From NCBI GenBank assembly GCA_944332715.1, contig CALVKN010000008.1, positions 1 through 40,986 of the forward strand: a DNA stretch of 40,986 bases, written 5' to 3'. Origin of the DNA: an uncultured Bacilli bacterium (GTDB taxonomy: Bacteria > Bacillota_I > Bacilli_A > RF39 > UBA660). The position numbers and the translations under genes were made by a program. Below the pieces are notes generated by a model. The model searched no databases. It was given only the letters and a program-made list of their open reading frames with translations, and was not told the DNA's origin. Position 1 is the first letter of the stretch; the number at the start of each line of letters is the position of its first letter. This document shows positions 11,493 through 20,837 of this stretch, piece by piece.

Positions 11493-13166
11493 ATGGAAAA
11501 TAATATGCAACCAACTAGAGTTATCGCTTTAGGTGGTTTAGGTGAAGTTGGAAAAAATATGTATATCATTGAACATGAAAATGAAATACTTGTAATTGAT
11601 GCTGGAGTTATGTTTCCAGAAGATAACTTACTTGGAGTTGATTATGTTATTCAAGATATATCATATTTAAAGAAAAATGAAAATAAAATAAAGGGGTTAT
11701 TTATCACCCATGGACATGAAGACCATATCGGTGGTATTCCCTTTTTACTCCAAAGTGTACATATACCTGTTATTTATACACCAAAGATTGCTAAGGATTT
11801 AATTGAAAAGAAGTTAGTAGAAAGAAACATAAAATATGAAAACTATGAAATAATTACACCAGATTTTAATGTAAAAACTAGATATTTTGATATATCTTTC
11901 ATTAATACTACGCACTCTATTCCTGATTCATTTGCTTTAATTATTAAAACACCAAATGGAACAATCTTTGAAACGGGAGACTTTAAATTTGATTTAACAC
12001 CAGTTGGACCAATGGCTGATATTCACAAGATGGCTAAAGCTGGTGCTGATGGCATTACTCTACTTCTAAGTGATTCCACTAATGCCTTATCAACAGGATA
12101 CTCTAAAAGTGAAAGTGCCGTTGATGGAACTATTAATGATATGATTAGTAAACATCATGGTAGAGTTATTATTGCAACATTTGCATCAAATATCTATCGT
12201 ATTAAACACATTGTTGAATCTTGTAAAAAATATAACCGAAAAATAATCGTTTTTGGTAGAAGTATGGAAAATAGTATCGAACTAGCTTTAAATAACGGCT
12301 TAATCAAAGACAAATCAATGTTTATTGATGCGAATAATGCTAAAAGTCTTAAACGTAATGAAATTTGTATTTTATGTACTGGTTCGCAAGGTGAACCTCT
12401 TGCGGCACTATCTAGAATTGCGAATGGTCAACACAAACAAATATCATTGCTTGGTGATGACTTAGTAATATTCTCATCAAGCCCTATTCCAGGAAATGCT
12501 GAAAGTATTAATAGAATTATTAACAAACTATATTTAAAAGGAGTTAGAGTATTTACCAATTCCGAATTTAGTGATATCCATACATCAGGACACGCTAAAG
12601 AAGAAGAATTAAAATGGATGCTTAGAATAATAAAGCCAAAATACTTTATGCCAATGCATGGTGAATATCGTATGCTTAAAAGACATGCAGAAATCGGTAC
12701 TATGTGTGGCATACCCAAAGAAAATACATTTATATGTAGTAATGGTGATGTTGTTGAACTACTAAATGGTGAAGTTCGTAAAAATGGTACAGTTCAAGCT
12801 GGAGATGTATATGTTGATGGTTCACGCATCGGAGACATTGGTAGTGTTGTAATAAAAGACCGTAAATTAATGAGTCAAGATGGTATTTTAATAACTATTT
12901 TAAATATTAATACCCTATCCAGAAAATTATTATTAAAACCAAATGTAACTGCCAGAGGATTTGTCCTAGTTAATGAAAATCAAGAATTAATGCAAAAAAT
13001 AGAAAGAAAAATCGCGGAAATAGTAAATGGCTTCTTACAAAAGTCTCCATATTCCTATACCGATTTAAAAAATCAAATTATTTTAGAATTATTACCATTC
13101 ATAAATAACTTAACTGGTAGAAAGCCAATAATTTTACCAGTAATTATGGAAGTAAATCAAGCATAG
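11493..13166 (+). CDS. rnj: Ribonuclease J
   Basis: A 557-residue metallo-beta-lactamase/beta-CASP ribonuclease with 5'-3' exonuclease and endonuclease activity in mRNA decay and rRNA maturation. The metal site HGHEDH spans 73-78, followed by GIPFLLQ, the beta-CASP motifs (SDSTNA, IIATFASNIYR, ILCTGSQGEP) and SGHAKEEELKWM, PMHGEYR near 390. The C-terminal domain has the usual length. The ATG has AAGGA upstream. It is one of the few plus-strand genes in the window, and it converges on the RNase Y gene over a shared terminator. Whether it is the J1 or the J2 paralogue cannot be told here. Confidence 0.95.
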   Translation: MENNMQPTRVIALGGLGEVGKNMYIIEHENEILVIDAGVMFPEDNLLGVDYVIQDISYLKKNENKIKGLFITHGHEDHIGGIPFLLQSVHIPVIYTPKIAKDLIEKKLVERNIKYENYEIITPDFNVKTRYFDISFINTTHSIPDSFALIIKTPNGTIFETGDFKFDLTPVGPMADIHKMAKAGADGITLLLSDSTNALSTGYSKSESAVDGTINDMISKHHGRVIIATFASNIYRIKHIVESCKKYNRKIIVFGRSMENSIELALNNGLIKDKSMFIDANNAKSLKRNEICILCTGSQGEPLAALSRIANGQHKQISLLGDDLVIFSSSPIPGNAESINRIINKLYLKGVRVFTNSEFSDIHTSGHAKEEELKWMLRIIKPKYFMPMHGEYRMLKRHAEIGTMCGIPKENTFICSNGDVVELLNGEVRKNGTVQAGDVYVDGSRIGDIGSVVIKDRKLMSQDGILITILNINTLSRKLLLKPNVTARGFVLVNENQELMQKIERKIAEIVNGFLQKSPYSYTDLKNQIILELLPFINNLTGRKPIILPVIMEVNQA

Positions 13167-13196
13167 AAAAAGGAAAGCACCAACTTTCCTTTTTTT
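13167..13196. terminator. Bidirectional terminator between RNase J and RNase Y genes
   Basis: The stem AAAGGAAAG/CTTTCCTTT around the loop CACCAA (13178-13183) is flanked by A-run and T-run, so it can act in both directions. Its right end overlaps the stop codon of the RNase Y gene. Confidence 0.85.
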
Positions 13197-14751
13197 ATTT
13201 TGCTTCTTCTTGAACTCTTGTTTCCCGAATTACCGTTATTTTGATAGTACCAGGATATTGCATTTCACTTTCAATTTTTTCTTTAATATCTCTTGCCATC
13301 TTATAACTTTTAGCATCATCAACTTCTTCAGGTTTAACAATAACTCTAAGTTCCCGACCTGCTTGCATTGCAAATGTTTTTTCAACACCTTCATAAGAGT
13401 TACCAATTTCTTCAAGTTGTTCTAATCTCTTAATATAATTTTCTAAAGTATCATTACGAGCACCAGGACGAGCAGCTGATAGTGTATCTGCAACTGCCAC
13501 TAATACAGCAATTGTTGATTTAGCTTCGGTATCACCATGATGACTTGCTATAGCATCAAGTACTACTTCTGGTTCATGATGCCTCTTTGCAAAATCAAGC
13601 CCAATTTCTACGTGACTTCCTTCAATTTCAAAATCAATAGCTTTACCAATATCGTGTAAAAGTCCAGCTCTCTTGGCAAGTGTTACATTTTCACCAAGTT
13701 CTGCAGCCATTAAACCAGCAAGATTAGCAACTTCAATTGAATGCTTCAAAGCATTTTGGCCATAACTTGTTCTAAAATTAAGCTTACCTACTAATGTTAC
13801 AAGTTCCGGATCCATCTTAGCAATACCCAAATCATTAATCGTTTGGTTACCTATTTGAATAATCCTTGCATTGACATCTTTTACAGTCTTATCATAAATT
13901 TCTTCAATTCTCCCTGGATGAATTCTTCCATCTTTAATTAAAGATTCAATAGTAAGTTTTGCAATTTCTCTCCTTAAAGGATCAAATGAAGATATCGCTA
14001 TTGCCTCAGGTGTATCATCAATTATTAAATCTACTCCTGTAACAGATTCAATTGTCCGAATATTTCTTCCCTCACGACCAATAAGTCTACCCTTCATATC
14101 ATCATTAGGTAAATCAATAGTACTAACTGTTTGCATACCAACTACATCATCTGCATAGCGTTCCATGCTATTAACAATTAGTTGTTTAGCAATATCATGC
14201 GCCTCTAACTTAGCTTTAGCTTCTTCTTCTTTTATGTAATTAGTAATTTCTAATTCCATATCAGCTTCTACTCTTTGCATTATTGCTTCTCTTGCTTTTT
14301 CTTTACTATACTTAGCAATAGTTTCTAATTTTGCTACTTCTTCTTTAAGTAGCGCATCCATTTTTTCCTCTTTGTCTTGTAAATTTTTTTGCTTTGCTAA
14401 TAAATCATTTTCTTTTTCTTGGAGATTATTATCTCTATTTTGAAGCATTTCTTCTCTCTTATCAAGATTATTTTCTCTTGCTAAAAGACGGTCTTCACTT
14501 TGTAAAAGTTCAGCCTTTTTTTCTTTTATTTCTGCTTCTGTTTCTTGCCTCAAGCGAAAACTTTCTTGTTTTAATTCAAGTAAAGTATCACGTTTATTCC
14601 TTTCTGCTTCCTTTTTGGCATCTTCAATAAATTTATTAGCTTTATTCATCGCTCGGGATGCTTTAAAAGTAAATATCGCCCAAACAATGACAGAACCAAC
14701 TAAAATTCCAACAACAAGAGCTAAAATGGAAAATAATAATACATTATCCAT
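13195..14751 (-). CDS. rny: Ribonuclease Y
   Basis: A 518-residue membrane-anchored endoribonuclease that starts bulk mRNA turnover. One N-terminal transmembrane helix (about 5-28) leads to a long charged coiled coil (35-190, rich in E/K/Q/R/D repeats), a KH RNA-binding domain with GRLIGREGRN (221-230), and an HD domain with LLHDIGKAID and later SHHGD. Length and order match Bacillus RNase Y. The ATG has GGAGG and a promoter upstream. The gene faces the RNase J gene tail to tail; the two enzymes cooperate in RNA decay in Bacillota. Confidence 0.96.
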   Translation of the reverse strand: MDNVLLFSILALVVGILVGSVIVWAIFTFKASRAMNKANKFIEDAKKEAERNKRDTLLELKQESFRLRQETEAEIKEKKAELLQSEDRLLARENNLDKREEMLQNRDNNLQEKENDLLAKQKNLQDKEEKMDALLKEEVAKLETIAKYSKEKAREAIMQRVEADMELEITNYIKEEEAKAKLEAHDIAKQLIVNSMERYADDVVGMQTVSTIDLPNDDMKGRLIGREGRNIRTIESVTGVDLIIDDTPEAIAISSFDPLRREIAKLTIESLIKDGRIHPGRIEEIYDKTVKDVNARIIQIGNQTINDLGIAKMDPELVTLVGKLNFRTSYGQNALKHSIEVANLAGLMAAELGENVTLAKRAGLLHDIGKAIDFEIEGSHVEIGLDFAKRHHEPEVVLDAIASHHGDTEAKSTIAVLVAVADTLSAARPGARNDTLENYIKRLEQLEEIGNSYEGVEKTFAMQAGRELRVIVKPEEVDDAKSYKMARDIKEKIESEMQYPGTIKITVIRETRVQEEAK

Positions 14752-14805
14752 TTTAAGTCCTCCATTTTCTTATAGAATATATAATATATATTTATGTAAT
14801 ATTTA

Positions 14806-14835
14806 TTTATATCTATAATTCAATTATAATTGCAA
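14806..14835 (-). promoter_or_regulatory. Promoter of the RNase Y gene
   Basis: TTGCAA (14830-14835), an 18-base spacer and TATAAA (14806-14811) on the minus strand, about 55 bases before the ATG. Confidence 0.5.
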
Positions 14836-14861
14836 ATGGATAAATAATCAAGTTATTTTTT

Positions 14862-14895
14862 AAAAGAAAAAGAATACTAATTATAGTGCATTAGT
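14862..14895 (-). terminator. Terminator after the DUF4143 ATPase gene
   Basis: ACTAAT/ATTAGT stem (14876-14881 with 14890-14895) overlapping the ATPase stop codon, followed in the minus direction by a T-rich tract. The stem is short and A/T only. Confidence 0.5.
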
Positions 14896-16201
14896 CTTCT
14901 GATTTGCCAATACAAAATGTAGCATATAAAGGAACCGATTTAATATTGTTTTCAAAGCCAAAATTTTTAGCACTTATTCTAATAGCATATTTCGGTTTGA
15001 ATTTTTCTATAAATATATTTAAGCTTTTTGAATTATTATTAGTGTCCGCTTTCACTTCAATAGGAATTATTCCATCTTTATTGTATATCAAAAAATCTAT
15101 TTCTGCTTTATTTTCTGATTGCCAATAATACAATGTTTCATAATTATGTATTAATTCTGTTGCTACATAATTTTCAGCTATTACTCCTTTATACATAAAT
15201 TCTTTATTTAACATTATATCCTCAAATCGTATTTCTAAATTTGAAACAAGCAACCCTACATCACTTAAATAAAGTTTAAAATAATCATCATCAACGTATG
15301 CTTTTAATGGTATTTCTATTCTTCTAACATAATTAGATTTTAAAATCATTTTGCTTGAAATCAGCCAATTTAATGAATCGTTATAATCTCTTTTTCTTGC
15401 ATTATTATTTATTTTAGAATACTGAAATTTTTTGCTAGTATTTGCTAATTGTGTAGAAATAGAATTATAAATTGCTTCATTTTTTATTCCTTCATTTACA
15501 TTTGTGATATACTTATTCATATCCATCAAATATTCCTTATAAATATTCGATATTACACTTTTATCTACTTCCAATATATTTTGTTTATTTTTCAAATTAA
15601 GAACCATTTTAGGCATTCCACCAGTACATAAAAACATACGATAATAATTTAAAAGTTTTTCATGAATTGGTTTAGACATTTGTATATTTTCTTGATAACA
15701 TTTTTCTATTTCTGGTATTACCATTTCATAATTCATTGCCCATAAAAATTCTTCGAAATTCATAGGATACATTGTAACAATACTAACTTTACCAACAGGG
15801 AATGAAGAATGAAACCTATTAATTTTGACACCTAAAAGAGACCCTGCACAGACAATTTTATATGCAGTTTTACTCTCACAAAAATATTTTAAAGCACTTA
15901 TCAATTCTTCTGATTCCTGAATCTCATCAAAAAATATCACCGTATTTTCATAGTCAATTGTATGACCTATAGCCAATTCCATTTTTTTAACTTTTTCTTC
16001 AACATTAATGTTTTCATGGAAAATATTAATAATATCTTTATTATTTAAAAGATTTATATATTCATAATTTTGAAACTCATTTCTGCAAAACTCATCTATA
16101 ACATATGTTTTTCCAATTTGTCTAGCTCCAACTATCATCAATGGTGTAGAAATATCAGTATTTTTCCACTCTAATAGTTTTTCATATATTTTTCTTTTCA
16201 T
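14891..16201 (-). CDS. AAA ATPase with DUF4143 / nuclease-like C-terminal domain
   Basis: A 436-residue protein. Walker A is GARQIGKT (25-32), Walker B is VIFFDEIQE (88-96), and an arginine-finger region follows in the AAA_14 pattern. The C-terminal part is DUF4143-like and contains AEIDFLI...IPIEVKA, which resembles the E-D-ExK core of the PD-(D/E)XK fold. Such proteins are common, often in many copies and patchily distributed in Bacteroidota, Bacillota and archaea; their role is not settled, with links to mobile elements and toxin-like modules suggested. It stands alone between rny and the polymer locus, with its own promoter and terminator and 32-bp repeats beside it. That isolation suggests it was inserted there (inference). 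Confidence 0.85.
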   Translation of the reverse strand: MKRKIYEKLLEWKNTDISTPLMIVGARQIGKTYVIDEFCRNEFQNYEYINLLNNKDIINIFHENINVEEKVKKMELAIGHTIDYENTVIFFDEIQESEELISALKYFCESKTAYKIVCAGSLLGVKINRFHSSFPVGKVSIVTMYPMNFEEFLWAMNYEMVIPEIEKCYQENIQMSKPIHEKLLNYYRMFLCTGGMPKMVLNLKNKQNILEVDKSVISNIYKEYLMDMNKYITNVNEGIKNEAIYNSISTQLANTSKKFQYSKINNNARKRDYNDSLNWLISSKMILKSNYVRRIEIPLKAYVDDDYFKLYLSDVGLLVSNLEIRFEDIMLNKEFMYKGVIAENYVATELIHNYETLYYWQSENKAEIDFLIYNKDGIIPIEVKADTNNNSKSLNIFIEKFKPKYAIRISAKNFGFENNIKSVPLYATFCIGKSED

Positions 16202-16216
16202 ATTACCACCAATATA

Positions 16217-16245
16217 AATATATTATATTTTAGGTTTTTTGTCAA
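16217..16245 (-). promoter_or_regulatory. Promoter of the DUF4143 ATPase gene
   Basis: TTGACA (16240-16245), a 17-base spacer and TATATT (16217-16222) on the minus strand, leaving a leader of only about 10 bases that holds GGTGG. The -35 borders the 32-bp repeats. Confidence 0.65.
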
Positions 16246-16251
16246 TTTTTT

Positions 16252-16341
16252 CACGTTTTCGGCACGAGTTTTTTGAAAATTTTCACGTTTTCGGCACGAG
16301 TTTTTTGAAAATTTTCACGTTTTTGATATGAGTTTTACAAA
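16252..16341. repeat. 32-bp tandem repeats at a gene end
   Basis: Two near-identical units start at 16252 and 16284 (CACGTTTTCGGCACGAG followed by a T-run and GAAAATTTT), with a degenerate third from 16316. The unit length of 32 is not a multiple of three, so each copy shifts frame. The stop codon and last residues of the GT39-like gene fall inside the array. GAAAATTTTC in each unit is a palindrome. There are no spacers, so this is not CRISPR. Confidence 0.85.
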
Positions 16342-17605
16342 TAATGCTAAATATTAACTGTAAACCCATAGCAATAACTATAAATCTAATTGGAAATAAT
16401 GTTATAGAATACCTTTCATAAGCAAATGAATAACTATACAAAGCAATATGATATCCATATATAATTACTAAAAATAAGTATTCAAGTATATGCTTTCTTT
16501 TTATAAAAATTATTATTGAAGCTATGCAAAATAATAAAATATCAATAATTCGAAAAATTAAATTTACTTTAATATCAATATTAAATATTTCATCCCAATA
16601 AAAACTAGAATATAACATTATTTTTGGTTTATATAATAAATATGATTTTAACATTGAAATCTTGTCATTATCCCACCAATATTGCATGCGGTATTCTGCT
16701 TTTATCCGATCATATTCTAATAAATAATACACTTTATATTCATCACGTGGATAATCACTACTTAAAATTCTCCTTATTTCATCACTCATAACATCATCAA
16801 CATTTGTTTTATAATCTAACTTATCATCACTTGGATACCCCACCCCTTGATAAGTTCCAAGAAGTAAAGGATTACCCATTCCATAAGTTAGAGGAATAAA
16901 TTTATCAAATACTTGGTAGTTTCTTATAATCCAAGGAGTTAAACAAGTCAAAACAGCAATTGCTGCAATCACAGTTTTTTTCATTAGATCTTTATAATTA
17001 TATTTTTTGATAAGCAAACAAATTATTAAAATTATTGGCAGTAAAGCTATGGTTGGTCTTATAAATAAACAAATAATGTAATAAATAATTATTAAAATAT
17101 AATCACTATTTTTATTTTCTTTAATAAATTTTATTGAATGATAGATAAGCAAAAGAAGTAATAACATAAATGGTGTTTCTGTTAGTATTAAGTTACTCAT
17201 CCACAAATAATCGGGAGCTAATAAAAATAAACAAATAAATGTAGAAATATATTTGTTAGCAAAAATACGAGCAGTCTTATATAAAACTATCATAGTTAAA
17301 ATAGCCATTAACATATAAAATATTTTTAAAGCTATTAACATTGCTGTTCCTGTGCCAAAAGCAAGGCAAAAAAATGCTATTAGAAATGTTAACCCTGGCA
17401 TAATTTGAGCAGACACTACGCCATGCATCGTAATTTTACCAGTTTCATAAAAAGTTATTCCGCTATTAATATAACTTAAATCATCACTATTAATAGAATA
17501 ATCATATCCTAGATAAGCAAAAACTATCACATTTAATATTATATATATTATTAATAATATTGAAAATGACCAGTTGTTTTTTAAAATGTTAATCATCTTT
17601 TTCAT
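16283..17605 (-). CDS. GT39-like polytopic glycosyltransferase
   Basis: A 440-residue membrane protein with roughly ten hydrophobic segments. An acidic motif NSDDLSY sits in the first outer loop (about 38-44), the position of the catalytic acid in GT-C enzymes such as ArnT/PMT family members, which use polyprenyl-phosphate sugars. A later extracellular part (about 230-300) is hydrophilic. It is probably a lipid-linked-sugar transferase that decorates the polymer or a protein; the donor and acceptor are unknown. AAGGTG precedes the ATG. The last dozen or so residues are encoded by the 32-bp repeat, so the original C-terminus may have been changed. It follows the epimerase gene after 18 bases and is the last gene of the locus. 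Confidence 0.75.
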   Translation of the reverse strand: MKKMINILKNNWSFSILLIIYIILNVIVFAYLGYDYSINSDDLSYINSGITFYETGKITMHGVVSAQIMPGLTFLIAFFCLAFGTGTAMLIALKIFYMLMAILTMIVLYKTARIFANKYISTFICLFLLAPDYLWMSNLILTETPFMLLLLLLIYHSIKFIKENKNSDYILIIIYYIICLFIRPTIALLPIILIICLLIKKYNYKDLMKKTVIAAIAVLTCLTPWIIRNYQVFDKFIPLTYGMGNPLLLGTYQGVGYPSDDKLDYKTNVDDVMSDEIRRILSSDYPRDEYKVYYLLEYDRIKAEYRMQYWWDNDKISMLKSYLLYKPKIMLYSSFYWDEIFNIDIKVNLIFRIIDILLFCIASIIIFIKRKHILEYLFLVIIYGYHIALYSYSFAYERYSITLFPIRFIVIAMGLQLIFSIICKTHIKNVKIFKKLVPKT

Positions 17606-17623
17606 GATACACCTTACATTTAA

Positions 17624-18733
17624 TTATTTATTATTATATTTATCTATGATGGCATCAACTATACGTTCACTAGCATGGCCATCTCCATAAGGATTAGATG
17701 CATGACTCATATTTTCATATTCGTACTTATCAGTTAATAACTTTTTAGTTTCATTATATATTGTTTCTTCATCAGTTCCTACTAGTTTTAAAGTTCCTGC
17801 CTCTATTCCTTCAGGTCTTTCTGTGGTATCTCTAAGCACTAATACAGGTTTTCCTAAAGATGGTGCTTCTTCTTGAATTCCTCCACTGTCAGTAAGAATT
17901 ATATATGATTTATTTTGAAAATTATGAAAATCAAATACTTCAAGTGGTTCAATTAGCTTTACTTTATCACAACCATTAAATATTTCCTGAGCAACTTCTC
18001 TAACTTTCGGATTCATATGTATTGGATAAATCACTTTAACATCATTAAATTCATCAACTATTCTTCTTATTGCTTTAAATATATAACGCATTGGATTACC
18101 TAGATTTTCTCTTCTGTGTGCTGTAAGTAAAATCATTCTTTCTCCTGGTTTTATCCAATCAAGTTCTGGATGTGTATAATCGTCATCAACAGTTGTACTC
18201 ATAGCATCAATTGCTGTGTTACCAGTAACATATATCTTGCTTTCATCTTTATTTTCCTTAAGTAAGTTTTCTTTACTTAAATTTGTTGGGGCAAAATACA
18301 TATCGGTCATACAGTCCACCATTTGTCTATTCATCTCTTCAGGAAATGGTGAATATTTGTTATTTGTTCTAAGTCCTGCTTCAACATGACCAATTGCCAC
18401 TTGATTATAAAACGCTGCAAGTGCACCAGCAAAGGTTGTTGTAGTGTCCCCATGAACTAAAACTATATCTGGTTTTACGTTCTTAATTATTTCTTCAAGA
18501 CCATTTAAAGCTCTTGTAGTTACATCTCCAAGTGTTTGACCTTGTTTCATAATATTTAAATCATAATCAGGTGTTATCTTAAATGTTTCCAAAACTTGAT
18601 CAAGCATTTCTCTGTGTTGGGCTGTAACACAAATAATACTCTCTATTTCACTTCTACTTTCAAGTTCTTTTACAAGTGGAGCCATTTTAATTGCCTCTGG
18701 TCTTGTTCCAAAAATACTCATTACTTTAATCAT
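17624..18733 (-). CDS. mnaA: UDP-N-acetylglucosamine 2-epimerase (non-hydrolysing)
   Basis: A 369-residue enzyme that converts UDP-GlcNAc to UDP-ManNAc, the donor for TagA. Motifs typical of WecB/MnaA are present: FGTRPEAIKMAPL near the N-terminus, VHGDTTTTFAG, GHVEAGLRT, HRRENLG, and DSGGIQEEAPSLGKPVL followed by RDTTERPE. Length is normal and every expected region is intact. It lies ten bases downstream of the TagA-fusion gene, which matches its role in supplying that enzyme. Confidence 0.95.
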   Translation of the reverse strand: MIKVMSIFGTRPEAIKMAPLVKELESRSEIESIICVTAQHREMLDQVLETFKITPDYDLNIMKQGQTLGDVTTRALNGLEEIIKNVKPDIVLVHGDTTTTFAGALAAFYNQVAIGHVEAGLRTNNKYSPFPEEMNRQMVDCMTDMYFAPTNLSKENLLKENKDESKIYVTGNTAIDAMSTTVDDDYTHPELDWIKPGERMILLTAHRRENLGNPMRYIFKAIRRIVDEFNDVKVIYPIHMNPKVREVAQEIFNGCDKVKLIEPLEVFDFHNFQNKSYIILTDSGGIQEEAPSLGKPVLVLRDTTERPEGIEAGTLKLVGTDEETIYNETKKLLTDKYEYENMSHASNPYGDGHASERIVDAIIDKYNNK

Positions 18734-18743
18734 TATACTTCAC

Positions 18744-20804
18744 CTACTTTTTGATTTTAAACATAAATTTAATATTATTATTCCAAAACCTTTTTAATCT
18801 TTTGGGTTCTGTCACAATTCTATATAACCATTCCAAGTTTAATTTAATAAATATTTTTGGAGCCCTTTTTTTTGTACCACTTAATACATCAAATGATCCC
18901 CCAACACCAATAAATATTCCTTTATCAAATTTATTTAAATATTTATATATCAGTTTTTCTTGATCAGGTATTCCTAAAGCTACCATACAAATATCGGGTT
19001 TTAATTTAATTACTTCCTTCATTACTTTATCTCTATTATCAACATATCCATTACTATATCCTAACACTTTAATATTAGGATATTCATTTTTTATTACAGT
19101 TAGTAATGAATCTATTACTTCTTCCTTAGCTCCAAAAAGATACAAAGAATATCCTTTTCTATTAGCTTCTTCTAATAAATATGTGGCAATATCAATACCA
19201 GCAATTCTTTCTTTAACATCATTGTTAAGTATTCTAGCAGCCTTAACAACAGCAATCCCATCGGGAATAAAACTAACACTCTTATCTTCAAGTATTTGAG
19301 CCATTTCTTTATCACTTTCACTCATCATTAAAGTTTCTGGATTTACAGTAACTATAAATCTCTTCTTCTTATTTTTTAAATCTTCCCTCAATTCGTTATA
19401 ATAACTTTTTTTAGTATCATTATAAATATTTTGAATATAAGCTTGCATTTTTTCCTCACCTATATTTATATTATCTACTTTTTCTTTAATACTATTTATC
19501 AAAAACAATAATATTATTGCAAAATATATACTACAAGAAGGATAACCAATAATATGTCCCGATACAAATGATAGTCCTACTAATAATAATGCTGTAAACA
19601 AATAGACAGCTATATCAAAAGTTAATTTTTTTATTTTTAATAGCAATTTAAATATATAAATAAATGGTATTAATACTATTAATAAACCAACTACTCCATA
19701 GTGAAATAAGACATCCAACAAATCTATTTCTGAATATATTTCTACATAACAATTACCAATAACTGAATTATTTGTAAATCCAATACCTAATAACTTATTA
19801 GTTATAGTACCATTATTGTATATATTATATAAAGTATAAGCTTTATTTTCTCTACCACTCAATATCTTATTTAACAAATCGCTATTAAAATTATAGTATG
19901 TCCCGCAATGATTTCCAACATAATTTTCTTCAGTTATCAATATTTCTTTATCACCTATTGCTTCATCAAAAGATTCATCAACAACATTTATTACCTCATC
20001 ATTTAAACTTTTTTCAAAATTTTTAATAGTTGGGGCAAAAAAACTCAAAACAATAACTAATAAAAATATACCCAACACTGGAAATATTTCTTTTTTATGC
20101 TTCCACTTTTTTTTAATAAATAAAATAGTTATTACTGGCGTAAGCAACAATATTCCAAACCAACTTACTTTGGTACCAATAATAAATATACTAAATATTA
20201 TAGGAATAAATAATAATAAATATGGTATTTTATATTTTCTATCTATATAATTATATTTAATAAAATAACTGGGATATAAAATTAAAATAATTGCACTAAG
20301 TTCATTACCAGCAAAAAACCAACCAATAGTTCCATAAAAATTTTCACGAAGAGGATAAGTAGCAAAACCAGTATCAGTAAAATAGGAGATTAATAAAGAC
20401 GAAGAATAAATAATTAAAGTGAAAAATAATACATCATTTATTTTTTTCCTATCCAGTTTCAAGTCATCTACTAAAGTTAAAAAGCCAAAGAAAACAAATC
20501 CAGTATAAATAAATTTAGCTAAATTTGATAATTCTATAAAAACATTTTTTTCCATAAATATATATTGTTTAGATAAAAAATAAACAAATACATATAAAAG
20601 ACAAATTAACCAATATATAATATTAATAGTTTTATATTTACTCTTACTAAAAAGAAGTATGTAAATCACTAAAAAAATACCTATTAAAAATTTATAGATA
20701 ATGCCTATTGATATTGGCATAAATCCATATCTTTCATTTAATGCTGTAATTAAATCAACAAACGGTAATAATATTATAAATAATAAACTAATTTTTCTTT
20801 TCAT
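18744..20804 (-). CDS. Fusion: O-antigen-ligase/polymerase-like membrane domain plus TagA-type ManNAc transferase
   Basis: A long two-part protein of about 686 residues. The first 440 or so form about ten to twelve membrane segments with a large outer loop (265-365) and a GTKVSWFG element, in the manner of O-antigen ligase/Wzy proteins. From about 483 to 685 it is a cytoplasmic WecG/TagA/CpsF (GT26) domain: VNPETLMMS, PDGIAVVKAAR, RIAGIDIATYLL, LYLFGAKEEV, MVALGIPDQEKLIY and GVGGSFDVLSG. TagA adds ManNAc to GlcNAc-PP-undecaprenol to make the teichoic-acid linkage unit. The start is uncertain: ATG at 20804, or TTG at 20813 closer to a weak AAAG; neither has a good site. Joining a ligase-like domain to TagA is unusual. 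The mnaA gene follows after 10 bases. Confidence 0.85.
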   Translation of the reverse strand: MKRKISLLFIILLPFVDLITALNERYGFMPISIGIIYKFLIGIFLVIYILLFSKSKYKTINIIYWLICLLYVFVYFLSKQYIFMEKNVFIELSNLAKFIYTGFVFFGFLTLVDDLKLDRKKINDVLFFTLIIYSSSLLISYFTDTGFATYPLRENFYGTIGWFFAGNELSAIILILYPSYFIKYNYIDRKYKIPYLLLFIPIIFSIFIIGTKVSWFGILLLTPVITILFIKKKWKHKKEIFPVLGIFLLVIVLSFFAPTIKNFEKSLNDEVINVVDESFDEAIGDKEILITEENYVGNHCGTYYNFNSDLLNKILSGRENKAYTLYNIYNNGTITNKLLGIGFTNNSVIGNCYVEIYSEIDLLDVLFHYGVVGLLIVLIPFIYIFKLLLKIKKLTFDIAVYLFTALLLVGLSFVSGHIIGYPSCSIYFAIILLFLINSIKEKVDNINIGEEKMQAYIQNIYNDTKKSYYNELREDLKNKKKRFIVTVNPETLMMSESDKEMAQILEDKSVSFIPDGIAVVKAARILNNDVKERIAGIDIATYLLEEANRKGYSLYLFGAKEEVIDSLLTVIKNEYPNIKVLGYSNGYVDNRDKVMKEVIKLKPDICMVALGIPDQEKLIYKYLNKFDKGIFIGVGGSFDVLSGTKKRAPKIFIKLNLEWLYRIVTEPKRLKRFWNNNIKFMFKIKK

Positions 20805-20837
20805 AAATGACAATTTTCTTTCTATTTTTTGGAAGTA

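Noticed and set aside
16252-16341. Possible CRISPR array
   Set aside because: The 32-bp units adjoin directly with no spacers and there are no cas genes.
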